DNA from: Blastomussa wellsi
Lineage: Eukaryota > Cnidaria > Anthozoa > Scleractinia > Plerogyridae
Direction: 5' to 3'
NCBI GenBank assembly: GCA_947652115.1
Contig: OX393565.1
Coordinates: 12,753,735-12,817,734, forward strand
DNA length: 64,000 nt
Below the pieces are notes generated by a model. The model did no database searches, was not told where the DNA came from, and saw nothing but the letters and a program-made list of their open reading frames with translations. The position numbers and the translations under genes were made by a program. Shown one piece after another: positions 39,923 through 51,610 of this stretch (position 1 is its first letter; each line of letters starts with the position of its first letter).

Positions 39923-41993
39923 ATGGCGTGTGCATACGTTCCGTTCGATGAAGTAGTGGCACGTTGCACAGAAGATGTTCCTGGTGAAGTTTTTTCGGAT
40001 TTTTCCGATGAAACTGAAGGAGATATTTCAGACCGCCATGTGAGCGAAAGTGATGGTGATGTTGGTGAGGAAGAAAGCCTTCCTTCGAGCAATTCTGAGG
40101 ACTCAGATGTTGAAAGCCATACTAGCAACGGTATGTTTTGTGTGTTTATTTGTCTTAGCAACAGAAGCTAGCGTTTTCTTTTGGATTTGGATGCTATTTC
40201 CATGCTTTTCGCTCGATCAAAAACAAAACAAACATTTTGCTTTCGGTAGAACTAAGTTCCAAATTTTTTGGTGTATAACAGATGATGACACAACTCGCGA
40301 TCGAAGCCCACTACGCAACGCGATCGGAAATAGAGGTCGTAGAAGAAGAGGCCATGTTGTACAAGGCCGTGGAAGGGCTGGCCGTGGACGGGCATGTCAT
40401 AGAAGAGTAGGCCGTGTAGGACGCCCTCAAGATCCTCAATTACAGTGGTCAAGGACTTACAATCCACCTGCAGATCGACCATTCACTGAGCCATCCCCAG
40501 GGCCAACTCAACGATATCCAAATGCTGCTGAAATCAGGGAGGGAGCAGTTTTTGATCAAATGTTCACTGATGAAATGTGGAATCTGATAGTTATAGAGAC
40601 AAACAGATACCATGATCAACAAGCAGCATCTGAGCCCAACAAACACAAAAGAAAGTGGACCCCAGTTACCAAAGATGAGATGCAAGCTTTCATTGGTATC
40701 TTCATCTATATGGGAGTTGTCAAACTTCCAAGACTCACCATGTACTGGAGTACGGACAACCTCGTGCACCAGGAAAGTGTAAGTTATGTGATGACTCAAA
40801 CTAGATTTTTCCAGATTTGGAGGTACTTTCACTTAGCTGACAATGCCAGAGCTCTTCCTAGGGAAGATCCCAATTTTGATAAAATTTATCGGGTCAGGCA
40901 ATTTTTAGATCTGGTCATGACCAATGCACAGCATCTGTATCGCCTAGACCGGGATGTATCAATTGACGAGACAATGGTTCCCCACAAAGGTCGCCTATCA
41001 TTCAAACAATACATAAAGAACAAACCTGTGAGATGGGGAAGAAAACTGTGGGTGTTGTGTGAGGCCAAGACTGGATATGTCTTCAAATTTCAAGTCTACC
41101 TCGGAAAAGAAGGAGGAAATGTGGAACACAACCTGGCTCGAAGGGTGGTGAAACACCTCATTGCTCCAATTGAAGGCAAGTTCCATAACTTGTACATGGA
41201 CAATTTTTATTGTGATCCGCACCTTTTTTTGGAACTTGAACCGAAAAAAGTGCTTGCCTGTGGAACTGTAAGGTCAAATCGAAAAGGGTTCCCCAAAGAT
41301 ATTGTGATTACTTCTGCTGCAGAGAAGAGGATGAATCGTGGAGATTTCTTATGGAGAAGCCATGGCAATCTTGTTGCTCTGGCATGGTATGATAAACATC
41401 CAGTCTATTTGATCTCCACTATCCATCCTCCAAACAGTATAGGGGCTCCAACCACAGTTCAACGTCGTTTTCAAGCAGGCCCGCGTGAAGCAACACCTTG
41501 CCCTCCAGCTCAGTGTGCCTACCAAGAGTACATGGGTGGGGTCGACCTTGCTGACCAAATTCTTCAAAGTTTTTCTGTTAGTCGAAAGTCAAATAAAGCC
41601 TGGAAAAAGCTTTTTTACTATGGACTTGAGGTTTGCCTGTTGAATTCTTTCACCATTTTCAAAAAAGTGAAGCAAACACCTCAGGATTTCCTTTCATATC
41701 GCCTTTCAATTGTTCGACATTTGCTGGAGGGAAAGTGTTTCAGAGGAAGACCTGGTCGTTTGCCAAGTCGACCACTAGCTGATGTGGATGCATTGCGGCT
41801 GAATAAGCAGTATCATTCCATTGCAGTTGAGGAAAAAAGACGAGACTGTGTGGTTTGTGCCAAGATTGTTTCAGTACAAGACCTGAGCAGGAGCATGAAG
41901 TCAAGAACAAACACTGTCTGTGTCACATGTGACCGAAAACCACTGTGCATTCTTTGGGAGAAGTGGCACAATCTTGTGGAATACTGGCGATAG
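39923..41993 (+). CDS. piggyBac transposase (two exons)
   Basis: Exon 1 is 39923-40130, starting at ATG (MACAYVPFDE), with a GTATGT donor. Exon 2 is 40282-41993 after a ATAACAG acceptor. The joined frame is continuous and gives about 639 residues. The N-terminus is acidic (EVFSDFSDETEGD), followed by an arginine-rich stretch. The DDE_Tnp_1_7 core holds the three catalytic aspartates: SIDETM (D298), YMDNFY (D376) and GGVDLADQ (D491). The C-terminus is a cysteine-rich zinc domain (CVVCAK, CVTCDRKPLC). The family cuts and pastes precisely at TTAA. No stops or missing motifs are seen. Confidence 0.92.
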
Positions 41994-42044
41994 TTCTGCT
42001 ATTTTCGTAACTGACACCAAGAAGTGCACCGAAATGTGAGTTCA

Positions 42045-42050
42045 AATAAA
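42045..42050 (+). terminator. Polyadenylation signal of the piggyBac gene
   Basis: AATAAA lies 52 bp after the transposase stop codon, on the coding strand and inside the element. Confidence 0.55.
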
Positions 42051-42660
42051 TTTCTCTATAGTGTATCTTTATTCGCTGGAACCCGAGTTTCAATAATGTT
42101 GTTTTCTATATTGGACAGCAGACTCTACTATATGTTGAAAAAGAGTATTTTTTTCCTTTACACAAGTAGAGACTGTGTATAAGTGATTCCAAGTTGACAT
42201 GTTTTGCTTTTAGAAAGTTTATGTCATATGTTTTATGTCAGTCAGGAAAATGTAAATTATCCGAGACCCGACCGACGACACATAAATGCCCATAACTTTG
42301 GCTGCGATGATGATATTTAGATGAAATAAAAAGTTTCTGATTCCTTATTTCTTTTTCTTTTGCAAAATGCTATAAAGATGTTTTCTTTTCTAAAGGTATG
42401 GCGTGTTTTTAGAGTGAGAACAATGAACAACACACAACACAAATTTCTTGATCAAACTTTTATTGGCTCAAAATGTTTTTGGTAGCACCTAATAACTTTC
42501 AAATGCATTTTTTATGAAAGGATTATTTCTCCTGTAAAAAATGATATATAGTTTATGGGGGGGGGGGAAGCAGTCATTGCTGACCATCTACAGCCAACTT
42601 TGTAACCCGCGGTTGGGAGAACAATTTGGTTTCCCAGGAAACTGCCAACGAAAGGGTTAA

Positions 42661-43100
42661 GAGTGACGATTTGAAAAATAAATTTTTGTTCTAGAGTTTT
42701 ACGGCTTTCCGTGTTTCCTTGGTGAAGGGAAAGGCCGCAGACTGCCATATGTTGCTTAGAATGATTTGGGAGATTGAAGTGTCTCGCGACCGGTTTCGAT
42801 GCATTTTTGTCGTCTTTCTCTACGTCACGAAGGTGTTCTCGGAATCGGTCACCAAGTCGTCTCCCTGTTTCGCCGATGTATAACTTTTTGCAAAGAGTGC
42901 AAGTTATACAGTAGATGGCATTGGCTGAGGTACAGGTGAAATGATCAGTGATTTTGATAGATCGCTTGGGTCCCGATATTTTGTCAAAGTTGTGAATGAA
43001 AGGGCATGTTTTGCATCGTGTGCGAGCACATTTAAAAGTTCCGGGTTGATCACTAGTTTGGAATGCGCTTCTGACTAAAAAGTTACCTAAAGGAACCAAG
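42661..43100 (-). pseudogene. PLE GIY-YIG endonuclease, antisense copy
   Basis: The - strand frame holds the C-terminal part of a PLE ORF: CKTCPFIHNFDKISGPKRS, then the GIY-YIG region (YCITCTLCKKLYIGETGRR with GDRFREHLRDV), and a conserved tail. GIY-YIG nucleases provide the target nick in Penelope elements. The last residues are replaced by piggyBac sequence because of the TTAA insertion. The 5' end stops near 43100, where sequence unlike the sense copy begins. Confidence 0.75.
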
Positions 43101-43149
43101 CTCGGAAACATTGCTCTGCCTGGCTAAGTTAGTGTTAACACTCAACTGT

Positions 43150-44327
43150 TTTTCATTCGCGAACAATTATTATAAACAAATCAATGGCGTGGCCATGGGT
43201 TCGAAAATGGGACCTAGCTACGCCAATCTACATTGAACACCAATTTTTCAATCAATACAATGGCCCAAAACCTGAACTCTATCGTCGCTACATTGATTAT
43301 TGTATCAGTGCTACCTCTTCTGCCAGAGAGGATCTTTATCAATTTATAACCGCTGTTAATTCGTTTCATCCTGCCCTTAAATATACCTGGGAAATTTCCG
43401 ATACTTCCTTAGCATTCCTGGATATCAAAGTTTCTAACAGTTTATGCACCAGTGTGCACTACAAACCCACGGATTCTCGTAGCTATTTGTTGTATTCATC
43501 TTCACATCCATCACATGTCAAGAATTCCATTCCTTATTCTCAGTTTCTTAGACTTCGCCGTCTTTGTAGTGATGACTCTGATTTTTCCTTAAAATCAGAG
43601 GAAATGTGCAATTTCTTCGACAAACGCGGCTACCCTGCTTCTGTTGTTCAAGCGGGCCATCATCGTGCCCATCAAATTGATCCACAGTCAGCACTACAAA
43701 CGTCACAGAGAGAAAACAACGACAGAATTCCATTCACCCTCACAACCACGCAGTTAAATCCATCATTCTCAAAAACGTTAAATTACTTCAAAATGATCCC
43801 GACACTGGTAGAATCTTTTCGCAACCTCCATTAATTTCATTTACACGCGACCAAAACTTAGGTAACTTTTTAGTCAGAAGTGCATTCCAAACTAGTGATC
43901 AACCCGGAACTTTTAAATGCGCTCGCGCACGATGCAAAGCATGCCCTTTCATTCACAACTTTGACAAAATATCGGGACCCAAGTGATCTATCAAAATCAC
44001 TGATCATTTCACCTGTACCTCAGCCAATGCCATCTACTGTATAACTTGCACTCTTTGCAAAAAGTTATACATCGGCGAAACAGGGAGACGACTTGGTGAC
44101 CGATTCCGAGAACACCTTCGTGACGTAGAGAAAGACGACAAAAATGCATCGAAACCGGCCGCGGGACACTTCAATCTCCCAAATCATTCTAAGCAACATA
44201 TGGCAGTCTGCGGCCTTTCCCTTCATCAAGGAAACACGGAAAGCCGTAAAACTCTAGAACAAAAATTTATTTTTCAAATCAGTACTCTTAATCCTCACGG
44301 TATCAACGAACGCTTTTCATTCAACTA
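43150..44327 (+). pseudogene. PLE reverse transcriptase end plus GIY-YIG, sense copy (broken)
   Basis: It begins around an A-M-G-S-K-M-G-like stretch at 43180. RT sequence follows (IEHQFFNQYNGPKPELYRR, then YIDYCI). The expected catalytic YIDD is YIDY at 43289-43300, so the second aspartate is lost. FLDIKVS, HYKPTDS and HPSHVKNSIPYSQF follow. A frameshift occurs near 43730-43800. The GIY-YIG domain comes next, with an in-frame TGA at 43984 and the frame ending GINERFSFN. The 5' half of the RT is absent. Confidence 0.75.
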
Positions 44328-44417
44328 ATTTATTCTGACGTTTTCACGTTACCAGGCACCAGCCAATAGCGAAGCTCCATCTTTCTTGTTTTTAAAACAC
44401 ACTACGCACAATTCCTT

Positions 44418-44465
44418 GATTTGCTCCGACGAAGGGCTAATGCTCGAAACATCAGCTCTTGAATC
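44418..44465 (+). ncRNA. Hammerhead-like ribozyme in PLE terminal repeat (variant)
   Basis: Same fold as at 39526-39573 on the + strand, but ATC replaces GTC at the expected cleavage triplet and the stem II loop is TAAT. Probably decayed. Confidence 0.5.
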
Positions 44466-44540
44466 TCTTTATGGTGGCTAATCGACATTATCAACCCAGT
44501 TGATGAAACCAAATTATATTGTTATACTTCCCACCGACAT

Positions 44541-44572
<32 letters not shown>

Positions 44573-44586
44573 CTAACTTTTATTAC

Positions 44587-45795
44587 TGATCTATAAAAAA
44601 TACTTTCTCGACAGTACTGCTGAAGGGAAGCAGAGCATTCATCCGAGATATTGTCAAAAGTGTTGCCACTTTCCAATGCACACTTCCTCAGACAGCTTTT
44701 TCGGTCTTCCCAAATGCGGTAAATTTGCCACGCAGCTGGTAATTCGTAGCTTCTTGATGATTCAAGTGCTGCTAGCAAGACTGACAATCAATCCTTCAAG
44801 GACCTTAATAGCCCAGCTGGATGGAGGCCTTGTTTGTCAAGGACCTCAAATCGGGTGCCAAGTGTCCGAGTGCTTGAAGGCGAATGAATGTGAAATCTGT
44901 TGTCTGTTTCTGTACGCAAAATGATGCTATGGTAGCAATGATAACAAACCCGTGCGGGGACTGGTGTCTGACATTTGCAGACTGCAGTTGACTGCAGACC
45001 ACAGACCACAGACTGCAGACCGCAGTTGGTCAGGAGAGTTTCGAAATGATAGAACGTAAAAAATCAAAATTAAGCCACTGCCTGTTTCTTTATATGAATA
45101 TTAGATACATAACAGACATTGAAAGCATTTTCTAGCAAACCCAATCTTGACCTTATGATTTACACCGACTATCATATATCATATTTGAGTTGTCACTCTA
45201 CAATATAACACAACAACGATTATTTTTTTTTTATTTGTGTTTCCTCATGTACATATGGCAACCCCTTGACTGTCCATAGAACCATGAGCTAAGAAACAAA
45301 TGCTAGGCCATGACTCTGTTCCTTGTAGGAAACAAATCCCAGTCCCCCTACTTTAAAAGCCAATTGAAGATTTCTTTCTGTAATTAAAGGAAAAGTTGCT
45401 TTTAGTTGTAAATTGTTATCCCGCATCATATTGTTGAAATTCAAGAATGACAAGCAAAAAAAGTATCTACCAGTATGTCAAATTCCACTGAGCGCTACTA
45501 CTTGTCATAATAATAATAATAATTATTATTATTATACACAGTAAATAAGGTATAGTAAATAGACATGAAATAGCTCCAAATTCCTTGAAAACACATTGCA
45601 ACAATAGCAAACAACTTGTTTTGTTTCCTCAACTTTTACTAGTAATTTTGCTTGTGTTTATTGCTCAAAACTTAATGGCTTGAATCCCATGCAAACCCTA
45701 TTGTTGTTAAAGCCCACTATTGTTGCTTCATTTATATTGAAATAATTATAATGCAAGGGCCAAGGGTTCAAAAACATCCATAATTTCCTTTGCAG
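44587..45795. other. Kindlin intron, no gene seen
   Basis: Contains a degenerate GACTGCAG/ACCACAG repeat at about 44970-45030 and a TAA/TTA microsatellite at 45511-45537. Confidence 0.4.
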
Positions 45796-45843
45796 GCTAC
45801 ACTTGAAGGATCTTCGCTTACCACCACGCAAATGCCGCAGAAG
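45796..45843 (+). CDS. FERMT: Kindlin exon: linker before PH domain
   Basis: A 16-codon exon between TTTGCAG and GTAGGC, phase 0 at both ends, reads ATLEGSSLTTTQMPQK. Joined to the previous exon it gives DAALSDLQATLEGSS, which matches the kindlin consensus across that boundary. The alternative, a chance match, is unlikely given phase and order. Confidence 0.75.
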
Positions 45844-46403
45844 GTAGGCCCCAAACTTGCTCCTTCTTTCCCATTTCCTGTCTTGTTTTGCTATGATACC
45901 TTGCTATGTCTGAGAGTTCAATTGTGGGTTCTACTATCCCATACATGGAGTTAATCATTTAGTGAGTACATCGAAGGTTTTTCCACATTTCACCATGTCA
46001 GTAAATAGTGTCCAGACTTGTAATAAATAATTATGTTAAAATGTGAGGATGGCAGTATTGTCGTGCAAGGCAGCACTTGAATGCTGTGGTATGCCAAAAT
46101 ATCTTTGTCTCGTTGCCCTCTTAAATTGTTGTTTAATTTTGTAACAAGAAAAATTGACAAACTCAAAGTAATCTTTAAAATTTAATTGTTAACACATAGA
46201 ATCTAAAGAGAACTTTCTAAACAAATTATTACTCCTATTAATCCTAAATACCATTTAAATGACCTGCCTTGCCACATTTATTGTTTATGAAAATTTGCTC
46301 TGAAAGCCATCGTTTTGGTCAAAATTAGATTATCCATTGTTTCAATCACACTTATAATCATGTTTTTTGAAACTTAAACATTGCTGTGCTTTTTCATTGA
46401 CAG

Positions 46404-46450
46404 AGCCTGACATCAGTTCCAGAAATAAAAGATTACCTTCACTTGGTGAA
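46404..46450 (+). CDS. FERMT: Kindlin exon: start of PH domain
   Basis: A 47-bp exon lies between TTGACAG and GTAAGT, entering in phase 0 and leaving in phase 2. It reads SLTSVPEIKDYLHLV plus two bases of a lysine codon, matching the kindlin T-S-I-P-E-L-x-D-Y stretch that leads into the PH domain. The next exon should begin with one base completing the codon and then the PH beta strands. I did not find it in the remaining 17.5 kb. Confidence 0.78.
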
Positions 46451-47356
46451 GTAAGTATTGTCCACTTTTGTAATTTTTTGTAATTTTGTTTCCTTGTCAT
46501 ACGTTGACATACGTTTTATTCTGACAATAATATTTATAACTGATGAGGTCAGGTTATGCAGTGGGTCTGTTGGTAAAGTTAAAGCATTGTAAAATATTCA
46601 ATATTCTCCAGTACGGCCATCATGCTTGGTTAGTAAGAGGTTAACATTCATAATATTGTTCTGCCCAATCTCTGGAATCGTTTTGCAGTGAAGGGCTATT
46701 AGAAGAAAGTGATAAAGAATTCAATTAAGGTTTGGATATCATGGGTTACCGAATCAGAAGAAGTTAATCTTTCCAATGATAAAGATGATCTTAGAACAAG
46801 TTTCCTACTGGACTCTATTGGCGGCATTTGCAGTAAACCTGGAGCCGGTCTTCCAACTAAGAACTAAGAGAATTAGAAATTAAAAAACAAATTTAAACAC
46901 TGTTTTTGCTGCGAAGCAAAAATTTTATGGTCACCTTTTTGTGATTTTTGTGTCTGTTATTTGTTATGCAAATAACACAAAGCAGAGCTGTAGAATTCTC
47001 TAATAACTGCTTCCATTGCAAATCCATTTTGTGACTAAGTACATGTACATGAGCTATGGGTAAAGTGTAACCATTATTATGAGCCATGGGTAAAGCGTAA
47101 CCATTTATTTTGTCGTGAATCTCAGGGAATCTTGTGACTTAATCATGCGTTATTGTAACCCCCATCATTGGTTGCACATAAATCACCGAATCAAGACAGC
47201 ATTCAGAACCAGTAGAATACGAGGAAGTGATTTTGCAATTACATCAACGATCAAAAGAAAAGGATTGCACACTTGGACAAAGGAAAGATATTTCATTTGC
47301 ACGAAACATCTTTGTGGGTGCCTTGAAGTGAGATATGTGACCGAGCTAAATATTAA
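46451..47356. other. Kindlin intron, no gene seen
   Basis: At about 46900-46955 TTTTTGCTGCGAAGCAAAAATTTTA matches 8499-8525 inside the hAT-like element, so a short piece of that family is present. Nothing else is supported. Confidence 0.4.
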
Positions 47357-47971
47357 CCCATTGACTCCTAAACCGGCTGTAACCGGCCGTGGCAGACCTT
47401 GACCTTTGTTCCGCTTCTGACGTCATCAGAAATCCCATTAGGAATTCCATTTACCCCAGTTCTGCAGGAGGGAAAGAGCTTTCCAATGATACCCAGATTA
47501 TATTGATTGGGCTAATGGAGCTTTAAATGTACACGAACACGTTTAGAAATTTCCGCCAAAAACTAGGGGGAAAATTTCCCTCACTTACCCTTGGCTACTC
47601 CATGTTAAGTATTTCCTGTCCCATTGATGCTTTCGTGGCAATTCTTGAACCAAAAGCAAGCCCAGTAAAAGGCCAACAAAAGCATAAAAAAGATACAAGG
47701 AAAAGAGAAAGGAAAATGAAAAATAAAAATAAAGAAATCGAAAAGCCTAAAGAGGTGGGTCACTTTCTCATCCAAATCTCGAAATTTTGATTTGTGCGCA
47801 TGCCCGAGCTAAAATGTCGTTAAATGCGATCCTAGTGAAAAACCTGGCATGTCTTTATTTTGCAAATGCATTTTAGAGAAATTTGAAGCATATTTAGCCA
47901 AAAACAGACTAGAAAATGTTCAGAATGTCTAGAAAACACGTTTTCTTCAAAAATCTCCAGGAGTCAGTGGG
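47357..47971 (+). mobile_element. TTAA-family MITE, copy 2
   Basis: TTAA flanks (47353-47356, 47972-47975) with inverted ends CCCATTGACTCCT and AGGAGTCAGTGGG. TTAA targets suggest mobilisation by a piggyBac-type transposase. An 87-codon ORF (47527-47790) resembles ORFs at the same place in the other copies. Confidence 0.8.
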
Positions 47972-49860
47972 TTAAGGGCCAGTTATTTAAGCGAAGTCTT
48001 GTTGCATGTACATGTAATTGGCGGTTTTGACGTTGTCTCTATGGACAACGGTTAAACAACTTAAAATGCATTATTAAAACACGACTGAACCGTGTTCTTC
48101 CAGTCAATGGATAAACACTGTCTAACAAGGGAATGCATTGTCTTTTCATTTGTTTGTATGCACATTTTAATAAATATGGAAGTCTTGATGGCTTCTAAAC
48201 CCAGGTGAACAAAGGCAATGCATTCCCTTGTGATGCTACAATTGGGGGATATCAATATTGTATGGGACTGAAAAGAGCTTTTGAGAACAATACATGTCAT
48301 TTATTTTGACTGTTGGTTGTATTCCTGGTGGTATTGTTTACTGTGCCAATATAATTATAGTGGCCATTTTAAAGTATTTGACTGGCATGGTAGAGATGAT
48401 AAGAGTCATCCGCAAGGGACATGTATACTATTAGATATATCATCTACAGACAACTAAGTGCATTACTTTCAAAGTTTATATGGAGTAATTGATCTGTATG
48501 AGCTACAAGGTTTGCGAATTACGATAATTTTATTTTACATGAAATGTCAACAAACAGCGATGTAAAAGATAAATAAAATACATATCAGAGTAATATGTCA
48601 CATGAAAAATGGCCTGTTCCTTCTTTACCAAATCCAATCAAAAAAGCCAGAGTTAACACTTACAGAAAACCTTGGCTCTTGATGTTAAGTTGTCTAAAAT
48701 AATATCTAAATTACAAATTTTGCCAGATGAAGGAGGTGCAACATTTCATTCTCATGGATTAGAAAACTTGCACCAAACAATAGGAATCACAGCAGTAACT
48801 GTCAATGCTTGTCAGTGAAACATGAAACATGACCAATTTGAACAAGCACAACAGCATGCAACAGCTTTCTGTTTGTGCTCTTTCATTATGGATGGATGTG
48901 GTTTCAGGGTAGTTTTTTTCTGCGAAGTGTCCAATACCCTCCATAATTTTACTGAATACTCTACAGGTAAACACTCTACAGGTGAGTACTATGCAGTCAT
49001 GGCAAGCTGCTGGTTAAGCTGAATAAAAAGGAGAATCAAGGTAATATTATCACTGCTTCAGTGGGACACAAGTTTATTTCACTTTACCGGATTGCGAGAC
49101 ACTGTTTATTACATCTGGTATATATAGTATCTAAATGTGTCAAAACGCTATACTAGTAACAAAGTGGGACCCTACTCGGTTTGACAAAACTTTTCCTTTC
49201 CAGTTGCGGTTTTGAATATTTTTGTGCTTAAAGATGGAAACTTTTGCCAAGTGCAACCCATGCCTTACTCTGGTATAATAAAGATAAGTCTGTTTTCTCA
49301 AGTGACAGTGATTTTTCCAAAATGCAGTTTTTGTGCAGTTAGCGATAGTGCAACCAGTGTGATATTGTTGATGCAAGAAAAACTACACATGCTAAGCTTA
49401 TTTTGTAAATCATACTTAAAAAATGAAGCAACGGTGTTTCGATCGGAACTTTTTTCCTAGTTGCAAAGCGGCAAATTCTTGTGAAATACACACATATTGC
49501 TGCTAATGATGTCTTTATTGTTTGAATGTCATTATCAAATTACAAAGGGCTTGTGCATGGTATAGAACGAGTAGTTCTAAAGCTTTTTCACTCACATGAC
49601 AAGTAGCCATACATTACTTCTTGACTTGAAAGTGCTCTTCAAATGTTTGTCAGAGCACAAGGAGCCCACACAAACTTTGTGATCGTTGTTTTATTGAACT
49701 AGAGGCAATGTATGAGAATATCGAACATTTTCATTTAATCATCCTGCGATGGTTGTCTTCGTAAGCTAACCTTTCTTGTAGTTTAAAATGGCGAATGTTA
49801 GCGGTTTATTTTTAGCGTTCAATTTTGAATGTTGCCTGAGTAGCCAGCAATCGCCTTTAA
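47972..49860. other. Intron, no gene seen
   Basis: AT-rich sequence with a GTGTTTATCCATTGAC...GTCAATGGATAAACAC-like arrangement near 48100 and AAGGGAATGCATTG repeated in inverse orientation near 48127 and 48216. No coding signal is supported. Confidence 0.35.
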
Positions 49861-50365
49861 CCCATTGACTCCTACAGTGGCCGTAACCAGCCATGACAGA
49901 TGTTGGCCTTTGTTCAGCTTCTGACATCATCAACCTCAACCAAAATAGGAATTCCTTTTACCTCAGTTCTGCAGGAGGGAAAGAGCTTTCCAATGATACC
50001 CAGATGATATTGATTGGTTTAATGAAGCTTGAAATATACATGAAAACGCTTAGAAATTTCCATCAAAAACTAGGAGGAAAATTTCCCTTACTTACCCTTG
50101 GCTACTCTGTGTAAATATTTCCTGTCTCATTGATGTTAACTTGGCAACTTTTGAACCAAAAGCAAGCCCAGAAAAAGGCCAACCAATGCATGAAAAAGAT
50201 ACAAAAGGAGAAAGGAAAAGCGAAAAAAAAAAAAAAACAAAGGAAACGAAAAGCCTAAAGAGGTGGGTCACTTTCTCGTCTAGCAGATTTAGCCTTCAAC
50301 TGACTAGAAAATGTTCAAAATGTAAAAAACATGTTTTTTGGCAAAAATCTCCAGAAGTCAGTGGG
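49861..50365 (+). mobile_element. TTAA-family MITE, copy 3
   Basis: TTAA flanks (49857-49860, 50366-50369) and inverted ends CCCATTGACTCCT and AGAAGTCAGTGGG. It is about 110 bp shorter than copy 2, with an internal deletion near the right end (CTCGTCTAGCAGATTTAG). Confidence 0.8.
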
Positions 50366-51149
50366 TTAAAATACTGCTATTAAGAGACTGGTTATTATTT
50401 ATCGCCTGGTTGGGGGGGATGCAGAGGATTTTTGTTGCTACGAGGGAGCTCTTTAGTGATCCCCCTTAAAGTATATATTGTTTTGTGATCCCCCCATATT
50501 GGTGATGGAAGATTTCATGATCCCCCCCCCCCATTCTCTCCCAGCCAGCACAAAAAGCCAGTGTTTATGTAAGTGATATCTATAATGATATTTACATCTC
50601 ATGGACCTTCTGTACATAAAGTTGAGAGAACTGAAGATTCTTGCCTCTAAACAGTTGTAAACATGGGCAACTTTGCATATTCAACATCAGACAACACAAC
50701 TGGAAACACTGATTTAAGGTTACTCAATACCTTCATGGGTGTCCTTCAGAAAAAAAAACTCGTACCTCCATTAATTTTAAGAAAATTACTTCAAACTATG
50801 TATCAATAGAAAGGTTCTGTTGTGCTGTTTGTCCATTTCTTGGGAAGGAGCCTGTAAACGAAAAACAACAGACTGTCATTCCGTCAAATTAATCAGGTTT
50901 CAAACTCGGCAGCTGATGTAAAAGCACTGCACAGTGTTCAGGCAGTCCCCCTTAACGCGGTCTGGCCGATTTGGCTCAATTAACATATTTCGCTCATTTT
51001 TTGTCCAATGCCTTCATGTCCCTATACTAAAACCACTATCGGAATAGGTATTTTAATTTGTTCGTGTTTTAGGGGATTATTCAGTTCACCCATGAGAAGG
51101 TTTTTGATGCCAAAGTCAATGGTTAAATTAACATAACTTTAAAGATAAA
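50366..51149. other. Intron, no gene seen
   Basis: Contains GATCCCCCC runs near 50455-50535 and nothing else I can support. Confidence 0.35.
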
Positions 51150-51610
51150 TTAAATAAAAACTAAATCTGATTGAATGAATGACTTAAATCTTTATTTAAA
51201 CACTGTAAAAATATCAGTATAACAATAGAAAACAAAGAAGAGATTCATCTCAAGTAAAATTTTCTATTAACTGGTTTACATATTTGCTGTGTGGGAGTCC
51301 GATTCAGAGAGCCATTTATCACTTCTTTTCTTGAAATTGCTTAAAGAATTTGTAGTGTGGAGATCCTCAGGAAGATCGTTCCAAAGAGAAGCTCCGCTAT
51401 AACTGAAGCTACGCTTCAGGTAGTCAGTTCTAGGTTTTGGCAAGTACAATTTTTGACTTGCATCACAAAGATCAAAGGACAAAGTTCTCAGAGTGAACAA
51501 GTTACAAAGATAATTTTGGGTGAGCTTATTAACGCACTTACCAATGCATTCTCTGTACAAAGAAGAAACCACAGGCATTTGTATTATGTCTATTTAATTT
51601 CTTTTTAACT
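51150..51610 (-). mobile_element. 5'-truncated CR1/L2-like LINE, 3' end
   Basis: The - strand ORF at 51276-51578 ends with LYLPKPRTDYLKRSFSYSG, SLWNDLPEDLH and NFKKRSDKWL, a typical C-terminal tail of CR1/L2/RTE-like retrotransposon reverse transcriptases. It is followed on the - strand by AATAAAGATTTAAGTCATTCATTC, similar to the short-repeat 3' ends of that group. The rest of the LINE is missing. Confidence 0.65.

Larger units (their letters stand above)
39704..42656 (+). mobile_element. Complete piggyBac transposon
   Basis: TTAA target sites (39700-39703, 42657-42660) enclose perfect 14-bp inverted repeats CCCTTTCGTTGGCA. The transposase gene is open across a predicted intron. The insertion interrupts the end of the antisense PLE copy, which resumes at 42661. 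This is the best candidate in the window for an element that could still move. Confidence 0.9.
39471..44572 (+). mobile_element. Penelope-like element insertion made of inverted copies, host to a piggyBac
   Basis: CTAACTTTTATTAC flanks the insertion at 39457-39470 and 44573-44586, a 14-bp target duplication. The left part (39471-43100, - strand) is a 5'-truncated copy with the 3' end of the ORF and the terminal region. The right part (about 43150-44572, + strand) has the reverse transcriptase end, GIY-YIG domain and 3' end. Head-facing partial copies are characteristic of PLEs. A piggyBac (39704-42656) later landed at a TTAA in the left copy. Confidence 0.85.

Noticed and set aside
39471..44572. 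LTR retrotransposon with long terminal repeats
   Set aside because: The repeated ends are inverted, the coding part has a GIY-YIG nuclease, and TSDs are 14 bp, all of which fit a Penelope-like element instead.
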